From Pseudomonas sp. S35 (GTDB lineage Bacteria > Pseudomonadota > Gammaproteobacteria > Pseudomonadales > Pseudomonadaceae): a stretch of 64,000 nucleotides of DNA. The notes beneath the pieces were generated by a model, which saw nothing but the letters and a program-made list of their open reading frames with translations, had not been told where the DNA came from and did no database searches. Below, one piece after another: positions 28,080 through 37,460 of the stretch. The translations under genes were made by a program, and so were the position numbers. The DNA is taken from contig NZ_CP019431.1 in the NCBI RefSeq assembly GCF_009866765.1, positions 620,001 to 684,000 of the forward strand, written 5' to 3'. Positions within the stretch are counted from its first letter, which is position 1; each line of letters begins with the position of its first letter.

Positions 28080-30566
28080 ATGTCCGACTTGCTCGACCGT
28101 TACCCGCTGACTGCGGGCACCTATCACGAACTGCTGGACGACAGCGGCGCGGTGCGTGCCCATTGGCAGCGCTTGCTCGACCACCTGCAACGCAGCACTC
28201 CCGCGCAGTTGGCCCAGCGCCAGGCGTTGCTGACGCGCCAGATCCAGGAAAACGGCGTCACCTACAACGTCTATGCCGACCCCAAGGGCGCTGACCGCCC
28301 GTGGGAGCTGGACCTGCTGCCCCATGTGCTGGCGGCTGACGAGTGGCAGCACCTGTCGGCCGGTATCGCCCAGCGGGCGCGCCTGCTCAATGCCGTGCTT
28401 GCCGATCTGTATGGTCCGCAACGCCTGATCAAAGAAGGCTTGCTGCCGGCGGAACTGGTGTTCGGGCATAACAACTTCCTGTGGCCATGCCAGGGTATCC
28501 AGCCGCCCGACGGTGCCTTCCTGCACCTGTACGCGGTGGACCTGGCACGCACCCCGGATGGTCGTTGGTGGGTCACTGCCGACCGTACCCAGGCCCCGTC
28601 GGGCGCCGGCTATGCGTTGGAAAACCGCACCATCGTGTCCCGCGCCTTCCCCGACCTGTACCGTGACTTGCAGGTGCAGCACCTCACCGGTTTCTTCCGC
28701 ACGCTCCAGGAAACCCTGGCCCGCCAGGCGCCCGGTGACGACCAGCCACCGCTGATCGTGTTGCTCACCCCCGGACGGTTCAACGAAAGCTATTTCGAAC
28801 ACCTCTACCTCGCTCGCCAGCTCGGCTACCCGCTGGTGGAAGGTGGCGACCTGACCGTGCGCGACAGCACGGTGTTCCTCAAAACCCTCAGCGGCTTGCG
28901 CCGGGTGCACGCGATCATGCGGCGCCTGGACGACGACTTCTGCGACCCGCTGGAACTGCGCACCGACTCGGCCCTCGGCGTTCCCGGCCTGCTGGATGCG
29001 GTGCGCCAGGGCAATGTGCTGGTGGCCAATGCCTTGGGCAGCGGAGTGCTGGAGTCCCCCGGTTTGCTGGGCTTTCTGCCGAAGATCAACGAGTTTTTGT
29101 TCGGCGAAGAACTGATCCTGCCGTCCATTGCCACCTGGTGGTGCGGTGAAGCGCCGGTGCTCGCCGAAGCGTTGGAGAAACTCCCGGAGCTACTGATCAA
29201 ACCGGCGTTTCCCTCCCAGAGCTTCGCCCCGGTATTCGGTCGCGATCTGAACGATGAGCAACGCCAGGCCCTGGCCGAACGCATGCGTGCGCGGCCGTAC
29301 GCCTACGTCGCCCAGGAACTGGCGCAACTGTCCCAGGCGCCGGTATGGCACACCGTGGATGACCACTTGCAGCACCGCGCCATCGGCATGCGTGTGTATG
29401 CGGTGGCCAGTGACGACGGTTATCGCGTATTGCCCGGCGGCCTGACCCGTGTGGCCGCTGAAGCCGATGCCGAAGTGGTATCGATGCAGCGCGGCGGTGC
29501 GAGCAAGGACACCTGGGTGCTTGGCGAGCGCGCCGCCGGTGGTGAGCAGTGGCGTGCCCAGCGTACGATCGGCGCCCATGACCTGGTGCGCCGCGATCCC
29601 TATCTGCCGTCACGGGTGGTGGAAAACCTGTTCTGGTTTGGCCGTTATTGCGAGCGCTGCGATGACAGCGCGCGCTGGCTGCGCATCGTGTTGGCGCGTT
29701 ATGTGGACGGTGATGATCCCTTGGCCTTGCTGGCGGCGGTGGAGCTGGGTGAGAGCCTGCGCCTGCTGCCGGAAGAGGGCGAATTGCCGGAGCGCCTGCA
29801 AGCCGCTCTGCTCGGCGACGACTGGCCGTCGAGCCTGCGCGCCAACCTGCAACGCTTGCAATGGGCGGCGTCCCAAGTGCGTGGCAAGTTGTCCCGCGAG
29901 AACTGGCAGGCGTTGGTGGAGTTGCAGCGTGAAGCCCTGGAACTGGAAAGCGACACCCCGGACTTTGGCGAATTGCTCGACTTTCTCAACCGCCTGGTGA
30001 TGTCCCTGGCCGCGCTGTCCGGGTTTGCCTTGGACGACATGACCCGCGACGAAGGCTGGCGCTTCCTGATGATGGGCCGGCGCATCGAGCGCCTGCAGTT
30101 TCTGAGCAGCAGCCTGGCGGCGTTCCTGCGCGGCGTGGCGGTGTTCGATCAGGCGGGGCTGGAGTGGTTGCTGGAACTGGGCAACAGCAGCATCACCTAC
30201 CGCTCGCGCTACCTGGCGGTGCCGCAGTTGATCCCAGTGCTCGACCTGTTGCTGCTCGACGAGCAGAACCCCCATGCGGTGCTGTTCCAGCTCAAATTGG
30301 TGAGTCGCACCTTGCGGCGACTCAATGACGACTTTGCCGTACCCCGGGAAACCGGCCTGGCGCCCTTGGTGGAACGCTTGGCGCGTTTCGACCTGGGCTG
30401 TCTGGAGAACCCGTTGTTTGGCGAGTCCAGCGTGCGTGCCGCCTTGGACGGCCTGGCCGATCTGCTGCAAGCAGTGGCCGATGAAAGCGGGCAAGTGTCG
30501 GATCGCCTGGCCTTGCGCCACTTTGCCCATGTGGATGACGTCAGCCAACAAACGGTGTCGGTGTAA
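28080..30566 (+). CDS. Circularly permuted ATP-grasp / alpha-E fusion protein
   Basis: Protein of 828 residues. The N-terminal two thirds (about 1-490) is a circularly permuted type 2 ATP-grasp domain (DUF404/DUF407, COG2308), with the conserved segments QENGVTYNVYAD, ALENRTIVSRAFP, LLTPGRFNESYFEH and LPGGLTRVA. The C-terminal third (about 515-815) is the helical alpha-E domain (DUF403), starting at LPSRVVENLFWFGRYCERCD with MMGRRIERL and LNDDFAV. In some bacteria these are two genes; here they are fused. ATP-grasp enzymes typically ligate a carboxylate to an amine or thiol. Its stop shares one base with the next start (TAATG). Confidence 0.9.
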   Translation: MSDLLDRYPLTAGTYHELLDDSGAVRAHWQRLLDHLQRSTPAQLAQRQALLTRQIQENGVTYNVYADPKGADRPWELDLLPHVLAADEWQHLSAGIAQRARLLNAVLADLYGPQRLIKEGLLPAELVFGHNNFLWPCQGIQPPDGAFLHLYAVDLARTPDGRWWVTADRTQAPSGAGYALENRTIVSRAFPDLYRDLQVQHLTGFFRTLQETLARQAPGDDQPPLIVLLTPGRFNESYFEHLYLARQLGYPLVEGGDLTVRDSTVFLKTLSGLRRVHAIMRRLDDDFCDPLELRTDSALGVPGLLDAVRQGNVLVANALGSGVLESPGLLGFLPKINEFLFGEELILPSIATWWCGEAPVLAEALEKLPELLIKPAFPSQSFAPVFGRDLNDEQRQALAERMRARPYAYVAQELAQLSQAPVWHTVDDHLQHRAIGMRVYAVASDDGYRVLPGGLTRVAAEADAEVVSMQRGGASKDTWVLGERAAGGEQWRAQRTIGAHDLVRRDPYLPSRVVENLFWFGRYCERCDDSARWLRIVLARYVDGDDPLALLAAVELGESLRLLPEEGELPERLQAALLGDDWPSSLRANLQRLQWAASQVRGKLSRENWQALVELQREALELESDTPDFGELLDFLNRLVMSLAALSGFALDDMTRDEGWRFLMMGRRIERLQFLSSSLAAFLRGVAVFDQAGLEWLLELGNSSITYRSRYLAVPQLIPVLDLLLLDEQNPHAVLFQLKLVSRTLRRLNDDFAVPRETGLAPLVERLARFDLGCLENPLFGESSVRAALDGLADLLQAVADESGQVSDRLALRHFAHVDDVSQQTVSV

Positions 30567-31456
30567 TGAGCGCGCGCTACCAGATTTTCCACGATACTCA
30601 CTACCACTACGACAGCCCGGTGTCCCTGGCCCAGCAACTGGCGCACTTATGGCCACGACCCTGTGCCTGGCAGCGCTGTACTTTGCAACAACTGGATATC
30701 AGCCCGGAACCGACCTCGCGCCGAGACGAGCTGGACGTGTACGGCAACCCGATCACCCGCCTGGCGTTCGAGCGGCCCCATGATGAACTGCTGGTCAATG
30801 CCGGGCTGACCGTGGAAGTGCTGGCGCGGCCGGTGCTGGATTTCCGGCAGTCACCCGCCTGGGACCAGACCCGTGACAGCCTGACCTACAGCAGCCAGCC
30901 GATGACGCCTGAGCGAATCGAAGCCTGTCGGTATCGCTTCGAATCGCCCTACGTGCACCTGAAGAAAACCTTCGTCGAGTTCTCCGAAAGTTGCTTCCCG
31001 CCCGGCGAGCCCTTGCTGCTTGGCACGCAGGCGTTGATGGAGAAGATCTTCAGCGAATTCACCTTCGATGCCGAGGCGACCCAGGTCGCTACGCCGCTGG
31101 TGGAAGTGTTGGAGCGCCGTCGCGGGGTGTGCCAGGACTTCGCCCACCTGATGCTTGCCTGCCTGCGCTCGCGGGGCCTGGCGGCGCGGTATATCAGCGG
31201 TTACCTGCTCACCCAGCCGCCCCCTGGCCAGCCACGGCTGATCGGCGCCGACGCGTCCCACGCGTGGGTTTCGGTGTTTTGCCCGATGGCCGGTTGGGTG
31301 GATTTTGATCCGACCAACAACGTGCAGCCGGCACTGGAGCACATCACCCTGGCCTGGGGCCGGGACTTTTCCGATGTGTCGCCGTTGCGTGGGGTGATTC
31401 TGGGGGGAGGGAGCCATGACCCGGAGGTGCGGGTGACGGTGATGCCGCTGGAGTAG
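30566..31456 (+). CDS. Transglutaminase family protein
   Basis: Stand-alone transglutaminase-like cysteine protein of 296 residues. The N-terminal beta region (MSARYQIFHDTHYHYDSPVS) is typical of the COG1305 bacterial group. The papain-like triad is visible as Cys189 (RRGVCQDFAHLML), His232 (DASHAWVSVF) and Asp247 (GWVDFDPTNN). No signal peptide, so cytoplasmic. It is translationally coupled to the ATP-grasp gene (TAATG) and is the last gene of the operon. Substrate unknown. Confidence 0.92.
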   Translation: MSARYQIFHDTHYHYDSPVSLAQQLAHLWPRPCAWQRCTLQQLDISPEPTSRRDELDVYGNPITRLAFERPHDELLVNAGLTVEVLARPVLDFRQSPAWDQTRDSLTYSSQPMTPERIEACRYRFESPYVHLKKTFVEFSESCFPPGEPLLLGTQALMEKIFSEFTFDAEATQVATPLVEVLERRRGVCQDFAHLMLACLRSRGLAARYISGYLLTQPPPGQPRLIGADASHAWVSVFCPMAGWVDFDPTNNVQPALEHITLAWGRDFSDVSPLRGVILGGGSHDPEVRVTVMPLE

Positions 31457-31467
31457 AGGTTGAGGAG

Positions 31468-31492
31468 GGTGAGCAGAGTGGGCCTGCTCACC
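31468..31492. terminator. Hairpin between convergent genes
   Basis: GGTGAGCA/TGCTCACC stem with a 9-nt loop, 12 bp after the transglutaminase stop and 11 bp before the end of the convergent small gene. There is no T-tract on the plus strand, so termination activity is uncertain. Confidence 0.4.
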
Positions 31493-31502
31493 ACAAAAGA
31501 AA

Positions 31503-31685
31503 TTATTCAGCCGGATCTTTTGGTGTTTCAGTCTCGTCGCTCGTTTCTTCAGCATCGACGTCCGGGTTCAGTGCGCCGGCTTCTTCGTCTGCAGCGGCTT
31601 TCTTGCGTTGCAGTTTTTCCTCTTTCTTCTGTTCCTTGGCCAAGTCTCTCTGACGTTTGGCGAAGGAGTAATTAGGTTTGGCCAT
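31503..31685 (-). CDS. Small highly charged protein of unknown function
   Basis: A 60-residue protein (MAKPNYSFAKRQRDLAKEQK...) with a basic Lys/Arg/Glu helix in the first half and an acidic Asp/Glu/Thr tail. I recognise it as a small protein commonly annotated as hypothetical in pseudomonads; no function is known to me. A purine-rich site (AGAGGATC) precedes the ATG. No domains, Cys or membrane segments. It is probably a disordered or coiled cytoplasmic protein. Confidence 0.75.
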   Translation of the reverse strand: MAKPNYSFAKRQRDLAKEQKKEEKLQRKKAAADEEAGALNPDVDAEETSDETETPKDPAE

Positions 31686-31772
31686 GGGCGATCCTCTAGG
31701 GTCGAAGGTGAGGGTGGCGGCGCGCGGCTGCCTTGGGTCGCTATGGTAGCAGCTTAGCAGCGCGCTTTGCCT

Positions 31773-31829
31773 TCACTTACCGCAGGCGTACGCGGCCAGC
31801 AGGCCATTGAGCAGGTGATTGAGGCGCAT
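31773..31829 (-). CDS. Possible 18-residue small ORF
   Basis: A short frame encoding MRLNHLLNGLLAAYACGK begins 8 nt after a GGAG ribosome-binding site (31841-31838), and TATGAT, a good -10 sequence, lies about 30 bp upstream on the same strand. It sits 87 bp upstream of the small charged protein. It could be a leader peptide or small protein, but coding by chance is possible at this length. It is the only candidate gene in the 332-bp azurin upstream gap. Confidence 0.3.
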   Translation of the reverse strand: MRLNHLLNGLLAAYACGK

Positions 31830-31933
31830 GGTTCGGACTCCAGTGGGTGATGGGCCGATCATAGGCGGGTACTGCTACTTTGGCTGGTAGATTGTGTTGA
31901 TAAGTCTGATAGCCTAAAGTTGTATACAATCTG

Positions 31934-31947
31934 TTGATTCAGATCAT
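31934..31947 (+). promoter_or_regulatory. ANR/FNR box upstream of azu
   Basis: TTGAT-TCAG-ATCAT matches the TTGAT-N4-ATCAA consensus at 9 of 10 positions, 71 bp before the azurin ATG. ANR-dependent azurin expression is established in P. aeruginosa. Confidence 0.75.
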
Positions 31948-32017
31948 AAGAATTCAAGCCTGCTTGAGGCACCCTTACCGCAATCCGCGTTTTTTAAACC
32001 CTGCCTTGGAGATTCAC

Positions 32018-32464
32018 ATGTTTGCCAAACTCGTTGCTGTTTCCCTGCTGACTCTGGCGAGCGGCCAGTTGCTTGCCGCAGAGTGCAAGGTCACCGTCGA
32101 CTCCACTGACCAGATGTCCTTCAACACCAAGGAAATCGTGATCGACAAGAGCTGCAAGACGTTCACCGTGAACCTGGAACATTCGGGCAGCTTGCCGAAA
32201 AACGTCATGGGCCATAACTGGGTGCTGACCAGTGCCGCGAACATGCAACCGGTGGCCACTGATGGCATGGCCGCTGGCATCGACAAGAACTACCTGAAAG
32301 AGGGTGACGACCGCATCATCGCCCACACCAAGCTGATTGGTGCCGGAGAGAAAGATTCGGTGACCTTCGATGTGTCGAAGCTGGCAGCCGGGACCGACTA
32401 CGCGTTCTTCTGCTCGTTCCCAGGCCACATCTCGATGATGAAAGGCACTGTGGTCGTCAAGTAA
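32018..32464 (+). CDS. azu: Azurin
   Basis: Periplasmic type 1 copper protein that carries electrons, for example to nitrite reductase or in redox-stress settings. 148 residues starting at ATG 32018 ([20 protein letters not shown]), a Sec signal peptide with cleavage before AECKVTV. Copper ligands are all present: His in MGHNW, Cys in FFCSFPGH, the following His, and Met in ISMMKG. The first Cys pair (AEC, DKSC) forms the structural disulfide. The ORF could extend upstream but the signal peptide and GGAG site fix this start. An ANR box lies upstream. Confidence 0.97.
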   Translation: MFAKLVAVSLLTLASGQLLAAECKVTVDSTDQMSFNTKEIVIDKSCKTFTVNLEHSGSLPKNVMGHNWVLTSAANMQPVATDGMAAGIDKNYLKEGDDRIIAHTKLIGAGEKDSVTFDVSKLAAGTDYAFFCSFPGHISMMKGTVVVK

Positions 32465-32480
32465 CACCGCGTTATCGTTC

Positions 32481-32568
32481 ATCGGGGGCAAGCCCCCTCC
32501 CACACTCACTGCATTCACACATTTTGACCGGTGAACTCAGTAAATGTGGGAGGGGGCTTGCCCCCGAT
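32481..32568. repeat. REPIN
   Basis: Inverted REP pair (32481-32504, 32545-32568) between the convergent azu and nadE genes, where it may also serve as a transcription end. Confidence 0.9.
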
Positions 32569-32606
32569 GGCTGTCTGCCAATCAACACACCACTGTCTGG
32601 CTCACC

Positions 32607-33434
32607 TCACGGCGCAAATGGCATCACCCGCTTGTGCTCAGTCTTGCGGTACGTCTCGCAGATAATCCTGAACGCTTCCTCACGCACCGCTTCCCCGTGC
32701 AGGAACGCATCAATCTCGGCATAGGTCACGCCATGTGACGCTTCATCCGGCTTGCCTGGCGACAGGTCTTCCAGGTCCGCTGTCGGCACCTTCTCCACCA
32801 GCGATTCCGGCGCGCCAAAGTGCCGTGCAATCGAGCGCACCTGGTTCTTCACCAACCCGCTCAACGGCGCCAGATCGCACGCACCGTCACCGAACTTGGT
32901 GAAAAAGCCCATTACCGCTTCCGCCGCGTGGTCAGTACCGATCACCAGGCCACCGGCCGCGCCGGCGATGGTGTACTGCGCCACCATGCGCATGCGCGCC
33001 TTGGTGTTGCCCAGCACGAAATCGCGGGACACCGCCGCCTTGCCTTCGAACGCCGCCACTTCACTGGCCAGGGCTTTCACCGCCGGGCCGATGTTCACGG
33101 TGTGGCGCTCGTCCGGCTCGATAAAGTCCACCGAAGCCTGGGCGTCGATTTCGTCGAACTGGGTGTCGTAGGGCAGGCGCACCGCGATAAAACGGTAAGC
33201 CTCGTCACCGGTGCTGGCGCGCAGTTCCTGCATCGCACGTTGGGCCAACAGGCCGGCGGTCAGGGAGTCGACGCCGCCGCTGATGCCCAGTACCAATGCC
33301 TTGAGCCCGGAGTTGCGCAGGCAATCCTGGATAAAAGCCACGCGGCGGGCCACTTCGGCCTCAAGGTCGGCCTGGTCGTTGAACGGCGCTTGCACCTTGA
33401 GTTGCTGCGCAATCTCACGCTGTACGGCTTGCAT
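32607..33434 (-). CDS. nadE: NH3-dependent NAD+ synthetase
   Basis: Amidates nicotinate adenine dinucleotide to NAD+ with ammonia and ATP. 275 residues, the length of the short ammonia-dependent form with no glutaminase domain. The ATP-pyrophosphatase loop SGGVDS is seen in [15 protein letters not shown], and the conserved [19 protein letters not shown] and [10 protein letters not shown] segments are present. It starts 3 bp after the pncB stop with an AAGGAG site, so the pair forms one NAD-salvage operon, as next to azu in P. aeruginosa. Confidence 0.97.
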   Translation of the reverse strand: MQAVQREIAQQLKVQAPFNDQADLEAEVARRVAFIQDCLRNSGLKALVLGISGGVDSLTAGLLAQRAMQELRASTGDEAYRFIAVRLPYDTQFDEIDAQASVDFIEPDERHTVNIGPAVKALASEVAAFEGKAAVSRDFVLGNTKARMRMVAQYTIAGAAGGLVIGTDHAAEAVMGFFTKFGDGACDLAPLSGLVKNQVRSIARHFGAPESLVEKVPTADLEDLSPGKPDEASHGVTYAEIDAFLHGEAVREEAFRIICETYRKTEHKRVMPFAP

Positions 33435-33437
33435 GAT

Positions 33438-34652
33438 TCACTCCTTGCTGGAAATGGCAGGTACTTTGAAAACATGACGCAAATAGGCGACAAAATTCGG
33501 GTCGGTGCAGTGGGTCTTGCCCGCTTCATCGGAGATCTTCGCGACGGGCTGGCCATTGCAGGCGGTCATTTTAAGCACGATGCTCATCGGTTCCACCCCC
33601 GGAATATCGCAGGTCAGGTTGGTGCCGATACCGAAGCTCACATTGATGCGACCGCGCAGCGCACGGAAAATCTCCAGGGCCTTGGGCAGCGACAGGCTGT
33701 CGGAGAACACCAGCGTCTTGCTCATCGGCTCGATACCGAGCTTGTGGTAGTGGGCGATGGCTTTTTCGGCCCACTGCACGGGGTCGCCGGAGTCATGGCG
33801 CAGGCCGTCGAACAGCTTGGCGAAGTACAAGTCGAAGTCGCCGAGGAAGGCATCGGTGGTGATGCAGTCGGTCAGGGCGATGCCCAGCAGGCCACGGTAC
33901 TCGCGCACCCAGCAATCGAGGGCGGCGATCTGGCTGTCGATCAAGCGCGGGCCGAGTTGCTGGTGGGCCATGATCCACTCATGGGCCATAGTGCCCAACG
34001 GCTTCATGTCCAGTTCGCGGGCCAGGTGCACGTTGCTGGTGCCGACAAAGCGGCCGGGGAAATCGTGCTTGAGCACGCTCACCACCTCTTCCTGCACCCG
34101 GTACGAAAAGCGCCGCCGCGTGCCGAAGTCCGCCACTTGCAGCTCCGACAGTTCCTCGCTGCTGGCATTCGCCGTCAGCCAGTCGAACTTGCGGTACAAC
34201 TGCTCGCGGGCCTGTTCCAGGATCACGGTCTGGTAGCGGTAGCGGTTACGCACTTCGCTGACGATGGCCAGCATCGGCACTTCAAACAGGATCACATGCA
34301 GCCACGGCCCGCGCAGGCGGATGAATAATTCGCCGTTCTCGATGCCCGTCTGCACATAACGCAAGTTGAAGCGGAACAGCCCGAGGAAGCGCAGGAAGTC
34401 TGGCTTCATAAAGCTGATGCGTTCCAGGAACCCCAACTGGTCCGGGCTCAGGCTCAGCTCGGCGAGGCGCTCGATCTGGTAGCGGATTTCCGCCAGGTAC
34501 GGGCGCAGGTCTTCACTGTTACGGCAACGAAACTCCCATTCAACTTCCACGTTGGGGTAGTTGTGCAGCACCGCCTGCATCATGGTCAGCTTGTAGAAGT
34601 CGGTGTCGAGCAGGTTCTGCACGATGCGATCGGCAAACACACTCTCGCTCAT
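33438..34652 (-). CDS. pncB: Nicotinate phosphoribosyltransferase
   Basis: Converts nicotinate and PRPP to nicotinate mononucleotide, the entry step of NAD salvage. 404 residues from ATG 34652 ([28 protein letters not shown]), with GGAG upstream; the 16-residue extension of the longer ORF is not conserved. The family signatures [25 protein letters not shown] and [10 protein letters not shown] are present. It lies directly upstream of nadE. Confidence 0.97.
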   Translation of the reverse strand: MSESVFADRIVQNLLDTDFYKLTMMQAVLHNYPNVEVEWEFRCRNSEDLRPYLAEIRYQIERLAELSLSPDQLGFLERISFMKPDFLRFLGLFRFNLRYVQTGIENGELFIRLRGPWLHVILFEVPMLAIVSEVRNRYRYQTVILEQAREQLYRKFDWLTANASSEELSELQVADFGTRRRFSYRVQEEVVSVLKHDFPGRFVGTSNVHLARELDMKPLGTMAHEWIMAHQQLGPRLIDSQIAALDCWVREYRGLLGIALTDCITTDAFLGDFDLYFAKLFDGLRHDSGDPVQWAEKAIAHYHKLGIEPMSKTLVFSDSLSLPKALEIFRALRGRINVSFGIGTNLTCDIPGVEPMSIVLKMTACNGQPVAKISDEAGKTHCTDPNFVAYLRHVFKVPAISSKE

Positions 34653-34777
34653 AACGGGAATCTCCAGACGGGTCGGCGCTGGGCGCCAGCCTTTACACAC
34701 AATTTAAGGAAGGGGGCTAGTGGCGCATAGACCTGTGGGGTTTTGCCAGTGATTTTTTCAGTGAGGCCACTGGCCTC

Positions 34778-34797
34778 ATCGGGGGCTTGCCCCCGAT
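34778..34797. repeat. Single REP palindrome
   Basis: ATCGGGGGCTTGCCCCCGAT, a perfect 20-bp palindrome lacking the GGGAG flank, between the pncB promoter region and the end of the LysR gene. Confidence 0.75.
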
Positions 34798-34813
34798 GGC
34801 TATATTCCAGGCG

Positions 34814-35704
34814 CTAAATAACCTGCTCCATCATCCACGTCACAAACTCACGCACCTTGGGCACTTCCGCCGAATGCTCGGGGTAGGCGAGGTAATACGC
34901 ATCCTGGCTCGGCATCGCATGCTGCCAGGGAATCACCAACTTGCCGTCGGCCAGTTCTTCCTCCACCAGAAACCGCGGCAACAGCGCCACGCCACAGCCC
35001 ACCTGCGCGGCGCGAATGCACATATAGAACGTGTCGAAACGCGGCCCGTGGTAGCTGTGTTCGGTGTGAAAACCCTGGTCGGCAAACCAGTCATGCCAGC
35101 CCTGGGGCCGTGAGGCGTTTTGCAGCAGCACCAGCTCGCTCAGTTGCGTGGGGTCGGTGAAGGGTTTTGCGGGCAGGCTTTCCGGGGCGCACACCGGTAC
35201 CAGTTCTTCGCTGAACAGCTTCAGGCTCTCGGTGCCGGGGCGCGCGCCCTGGCCGAAGTAGAAGGCCATGTCGGCCTTGCCTTGCAGCAGTTCGTCCGGT
35301 TCCTGCTCGTTGCACAGGTCCAGATGGATCTGCGGGTGGCGCAACCGCCAGCCCTTGAGGCGCGGTACCAGCCAGCGGGCGCCGAAGGTGTAGGGCGTGG
35401 ACACGCGCAGCACTTCGGTCTCGCCGCCGTAGGAGCGCAGGTAGTGGGTGGACATCTCCACCTGCGTGAGGATCTTGCGCACTTCCACCAGGTACAGGTC
35501 GCCCGCGGGGGTCATCTGCAAGCGTCGGCGCACGCGGCGAAACAACAGGTGTTGCAGCAATTCTTCCAACTGCGCCACCTGCTTGCTCACCGCGCTTTGC
35601 GTGAGGTTCAGCTCCTCGGCGGCGCGGGTGAAGCTCAAGTGGCGGGTGGCGGCTTCGAAACACTGCAGAGCGGTGATCGAGGGCAAATGTCTTTTGTTCA
35701 GCAC
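34814..35704 (-). CDS. amaR: LysR-family regulator of the ama genes (AmaR type)
   Basis: LysR transcription factor of 296 residues. The start is GTG 35704 (LNKRHLPSITALQCFEAAT) with a GAGG site upstream; the frame is open much further but that part is not LysR-like. The N-terminal helix-turn-helix is seen in LSFTRAAEELNLTQSAVSKQ, followed by the effector-binding domain. It is divergent from amaB with a 153-bp shared promoter region; in P. putida the same arrangement encodes AmaR, an activator of amaB and amaA. The name rests on that synteny. Confidence 0.85.
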   Translation of the reverse strand: MLNKRHLPSITALQCFEAATRHLSFTRAAEELNLTQSAVSKQVAQLEELLQHLLFRRVRRRLQMTPAGDLYLVEVRKILTQVEMSTHYLRSYGGETEVLRVSTPYTFGARWLVPRLKGWRLRHPQIHLDLCNEQEPDELLQGKADMAFYFGQGARPGTESLKLFSEELVPVCAPESLPAKPFTDPTQLSELVLLQNASRPQGWHDWFADQGFHTEHSYHGPRFDTFYMCIRAAQVGCGVALLPRFLVEEELADGKLVIPWQHAMPSQDAYYLAYPEHSAEVPKVREFVTWMMEQVI

Positions 35705-35857
35705 GGCGTGCCTCTTTTTATGCTTTGCATGAATAAACGGAATGATATCTCGCCTAATCGTCGTTTGTTGGCAAGTCTTGGGCCAGCTACAAATAAGCGC
35801 TGGATCGCCGTGTCTGTGGCGGCGCGAATTTTCTGTTTGAGATTGAAGGAGTGACCC

Positions 35858-37348
35858 ATGGTTGCCGTATTGCTTGATCGTCTCGGGGTGAACCCGGCGC
35901 TGTACCAGTCGGGTAAACAGCCTGTGCATTCGCCGATTGATGGCAGCCGCATCGGCAGCGTGCACTGGGAAGGTGCTGCCGAGGTGGAGCAACAGGTCAG
36001 TCGCGCTGAGCATGCATTCGACGCCTGGCGCAAAGTGCCGGCACCGCGTCGCGGTGAGTTGGTGCGCCAGTTCGGCGATGTGTTGCGCGAATACAAAGCC
36101 GACCTCGGCGAGCTCGTCTCCTGGGAAGCCGGCAAGATCACTCAGGAAGGCCTGGGTGAAGTGCAGGAAATGATCGACATCTGCGACTTCGCCGTCGGCC
36201 TGTCGCGCCAGTTGTACGGCTTGACCATCGCGTCCGAACGCCCAGGCCACCATATGCGTGAGACCTGGCACCCGTTGGGTGTGGTCGGCGTGATCAGCGC
36301 CTTCAACTTCCCGGTCGCGGTGTGGGCGTGGAACACGGCCCTGGCGCTGGTGTGCGGCAACGCCGTGATCTGGAAACCCTCGGAAAAAACCCCGCTCACC
36401 GCCCTGGCCTGCCAGGCGCTGTTCGAGCGCGTACTGAAGAAGTTCGACGGCGCCCCTGAGTACCTGAGCCAGGTGATCATTGGCGGTCGCGATGCCGGCG
36501 CCGCGCTGGTGGATGACCCGCGTGTCGCGCTAATCAGCGCCACCGGCAGCACACGCATGGGCCGCGAAGTGGCGCCAAAAGTCGCCGCGCGCTTTGCCCG
36601 CAGCATCCTCGAACTGGGCGGCAACAACGCGATGATCCTCGGCCCAAGCGCCGACCTGGACATGGCCGTGCGCGCCATTCTGTTCAGCGCCGTCGGCACC
36701 GCCGGCCAGCGTTGCACCACCCTGCGCCGGCTGATCGCCCATGAATCGGTCAAGGCAGAAATCGTCACCCGCCTCAAGGCCGCCTATTCCAAAGTGCGCA
36801 TCGGCCACCCGCTGGAAGGCAACCTGATCGGCCCGCTGATCGACAAGCACGGTTTCGACAATATGCAGGATGCCCTGGAGCAAGCCTTGAGCGAAGGCGG
36901 CAAGGTGTTCGGCGGCAAGCGCCAGTTGGAAGACACCTTCCCCAATGCCTACTACGTGTCGCCGGCAATTGTGGAAATGCCTGAGCAGAGTGATGTGGTG
37001 TGCACCGAAACCTTCGCGCCGATTCTGTACGTGGTGGGCTACAGCGATTTTGCCGAGGCTCTGCGCTTGAACAACGCGGTACCCCAAGGCCTTTCGTCGT
37101 GCATCTTCACCACGGATGTGCGCGAAGCCGAGCAGTTCATGTCGGCGGTGGGCAGTGACTGCGGCATCGCCAACGTCAACATCGGCCCGAGCGGCGCGGA
37201 AATCGGCGGCGCGTTTGGTGGCGAGAAAGAGACCGGTGGCGGGCGTGAGTCGGGTTCGGATGCGTGGCGCGGGTATATGCGTCGGCAGACCAATACCGTG
37301 AACTATTCGCTGGAGCTGCCTCTGGCGCAGGGCATCACCTTCGACTAA
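35858..37348 (+). CDS. amaB: L-piperidine-6-carboxylate / 2-aminoadipate semialdehyde dehydrogenase
   Basis: ALDH7-type aldehyde dehydrogenase of 496 residues. It oxidises 2-aminoadipate-6-semialdehyde, in equilibrium with delta1-piperideine-6-carboxylate, to 2-aminoadipate in the lysine/pipecolate pathway. Catalytic features: general-base Glu in LELGGNNAM and nucleophilic Cys in AGQRCTTLRR. The NAD-binding stretch is ISATGSTRMGREV. A GAAGGAG site precedes ATG 35858. It is divergent from the LysR regulator and upstream of amaA, matching P. putida amaB-amaA. Confidence 0.92.
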   Translation: MVAVLLDRLGVNPALYQSGKQPVHSPIDGSRIGSVHWEGAAEVEQQVSRAEHAFDAWRKVPAPRRGELVRQFGDVLREYKADLGELVSWEAGKITQEGLGEVQEMIDICDFAVGLSRQLYGLTIASERPGHHMRETWHPLGVVGVISAFNFPVAVWAWNTALALVCGNAVIWKPSEKTPLTALACQALFERVLKKFDGAPEYLSQVIIGGRDAGAALVDDPRVALISATGSTRMGREVAPKVAARFARSILELGGNNAMILGPSADLDMAVRAILFSAVGTAGQRCTTLRRLIAHESVKAEIVTRLKAAYSKVRIGHPLEGNLIGPLIDKHGFDNMQDALEQALSEGGKVFGGKRQLEDTFPNAYYVSPAIVEMPEQSDVVCTETFAPILYVVGYSDFAEALRLNNAVPQGLSSCIFTTDVREAEQFMSAVGSDCGIANVNIGPSGAEIGGAFGGEKETGGGRESGSDAWRGYMRRQTNTVNYSLELPLAQGITFD

Positions 37349-37374
37349 TCCCTCAAGTCGGATTGCGCTCAAAA

Positions 37375-37402
37375 TGTGGGAGGGGGCAAGTCCCCTCCCA
37401 CA
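37375..37402. repeat. REP-derived palindrome inside the ama operon
   Basis: TGTGGGAGGGG-GCAAGT-CCCCTCCCACA is an 11-bp perfect stem. It looks like two REP halves joined directly and lies in the 112-bp spacer between amaB and amaA. Confidence 0.8.
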
Positions 37403-37460
37403 TTTGAATCGCATTTGCAGCTTGGAACAGATGTTTGTTAGGTCTCACCGGAGTCTGGCA

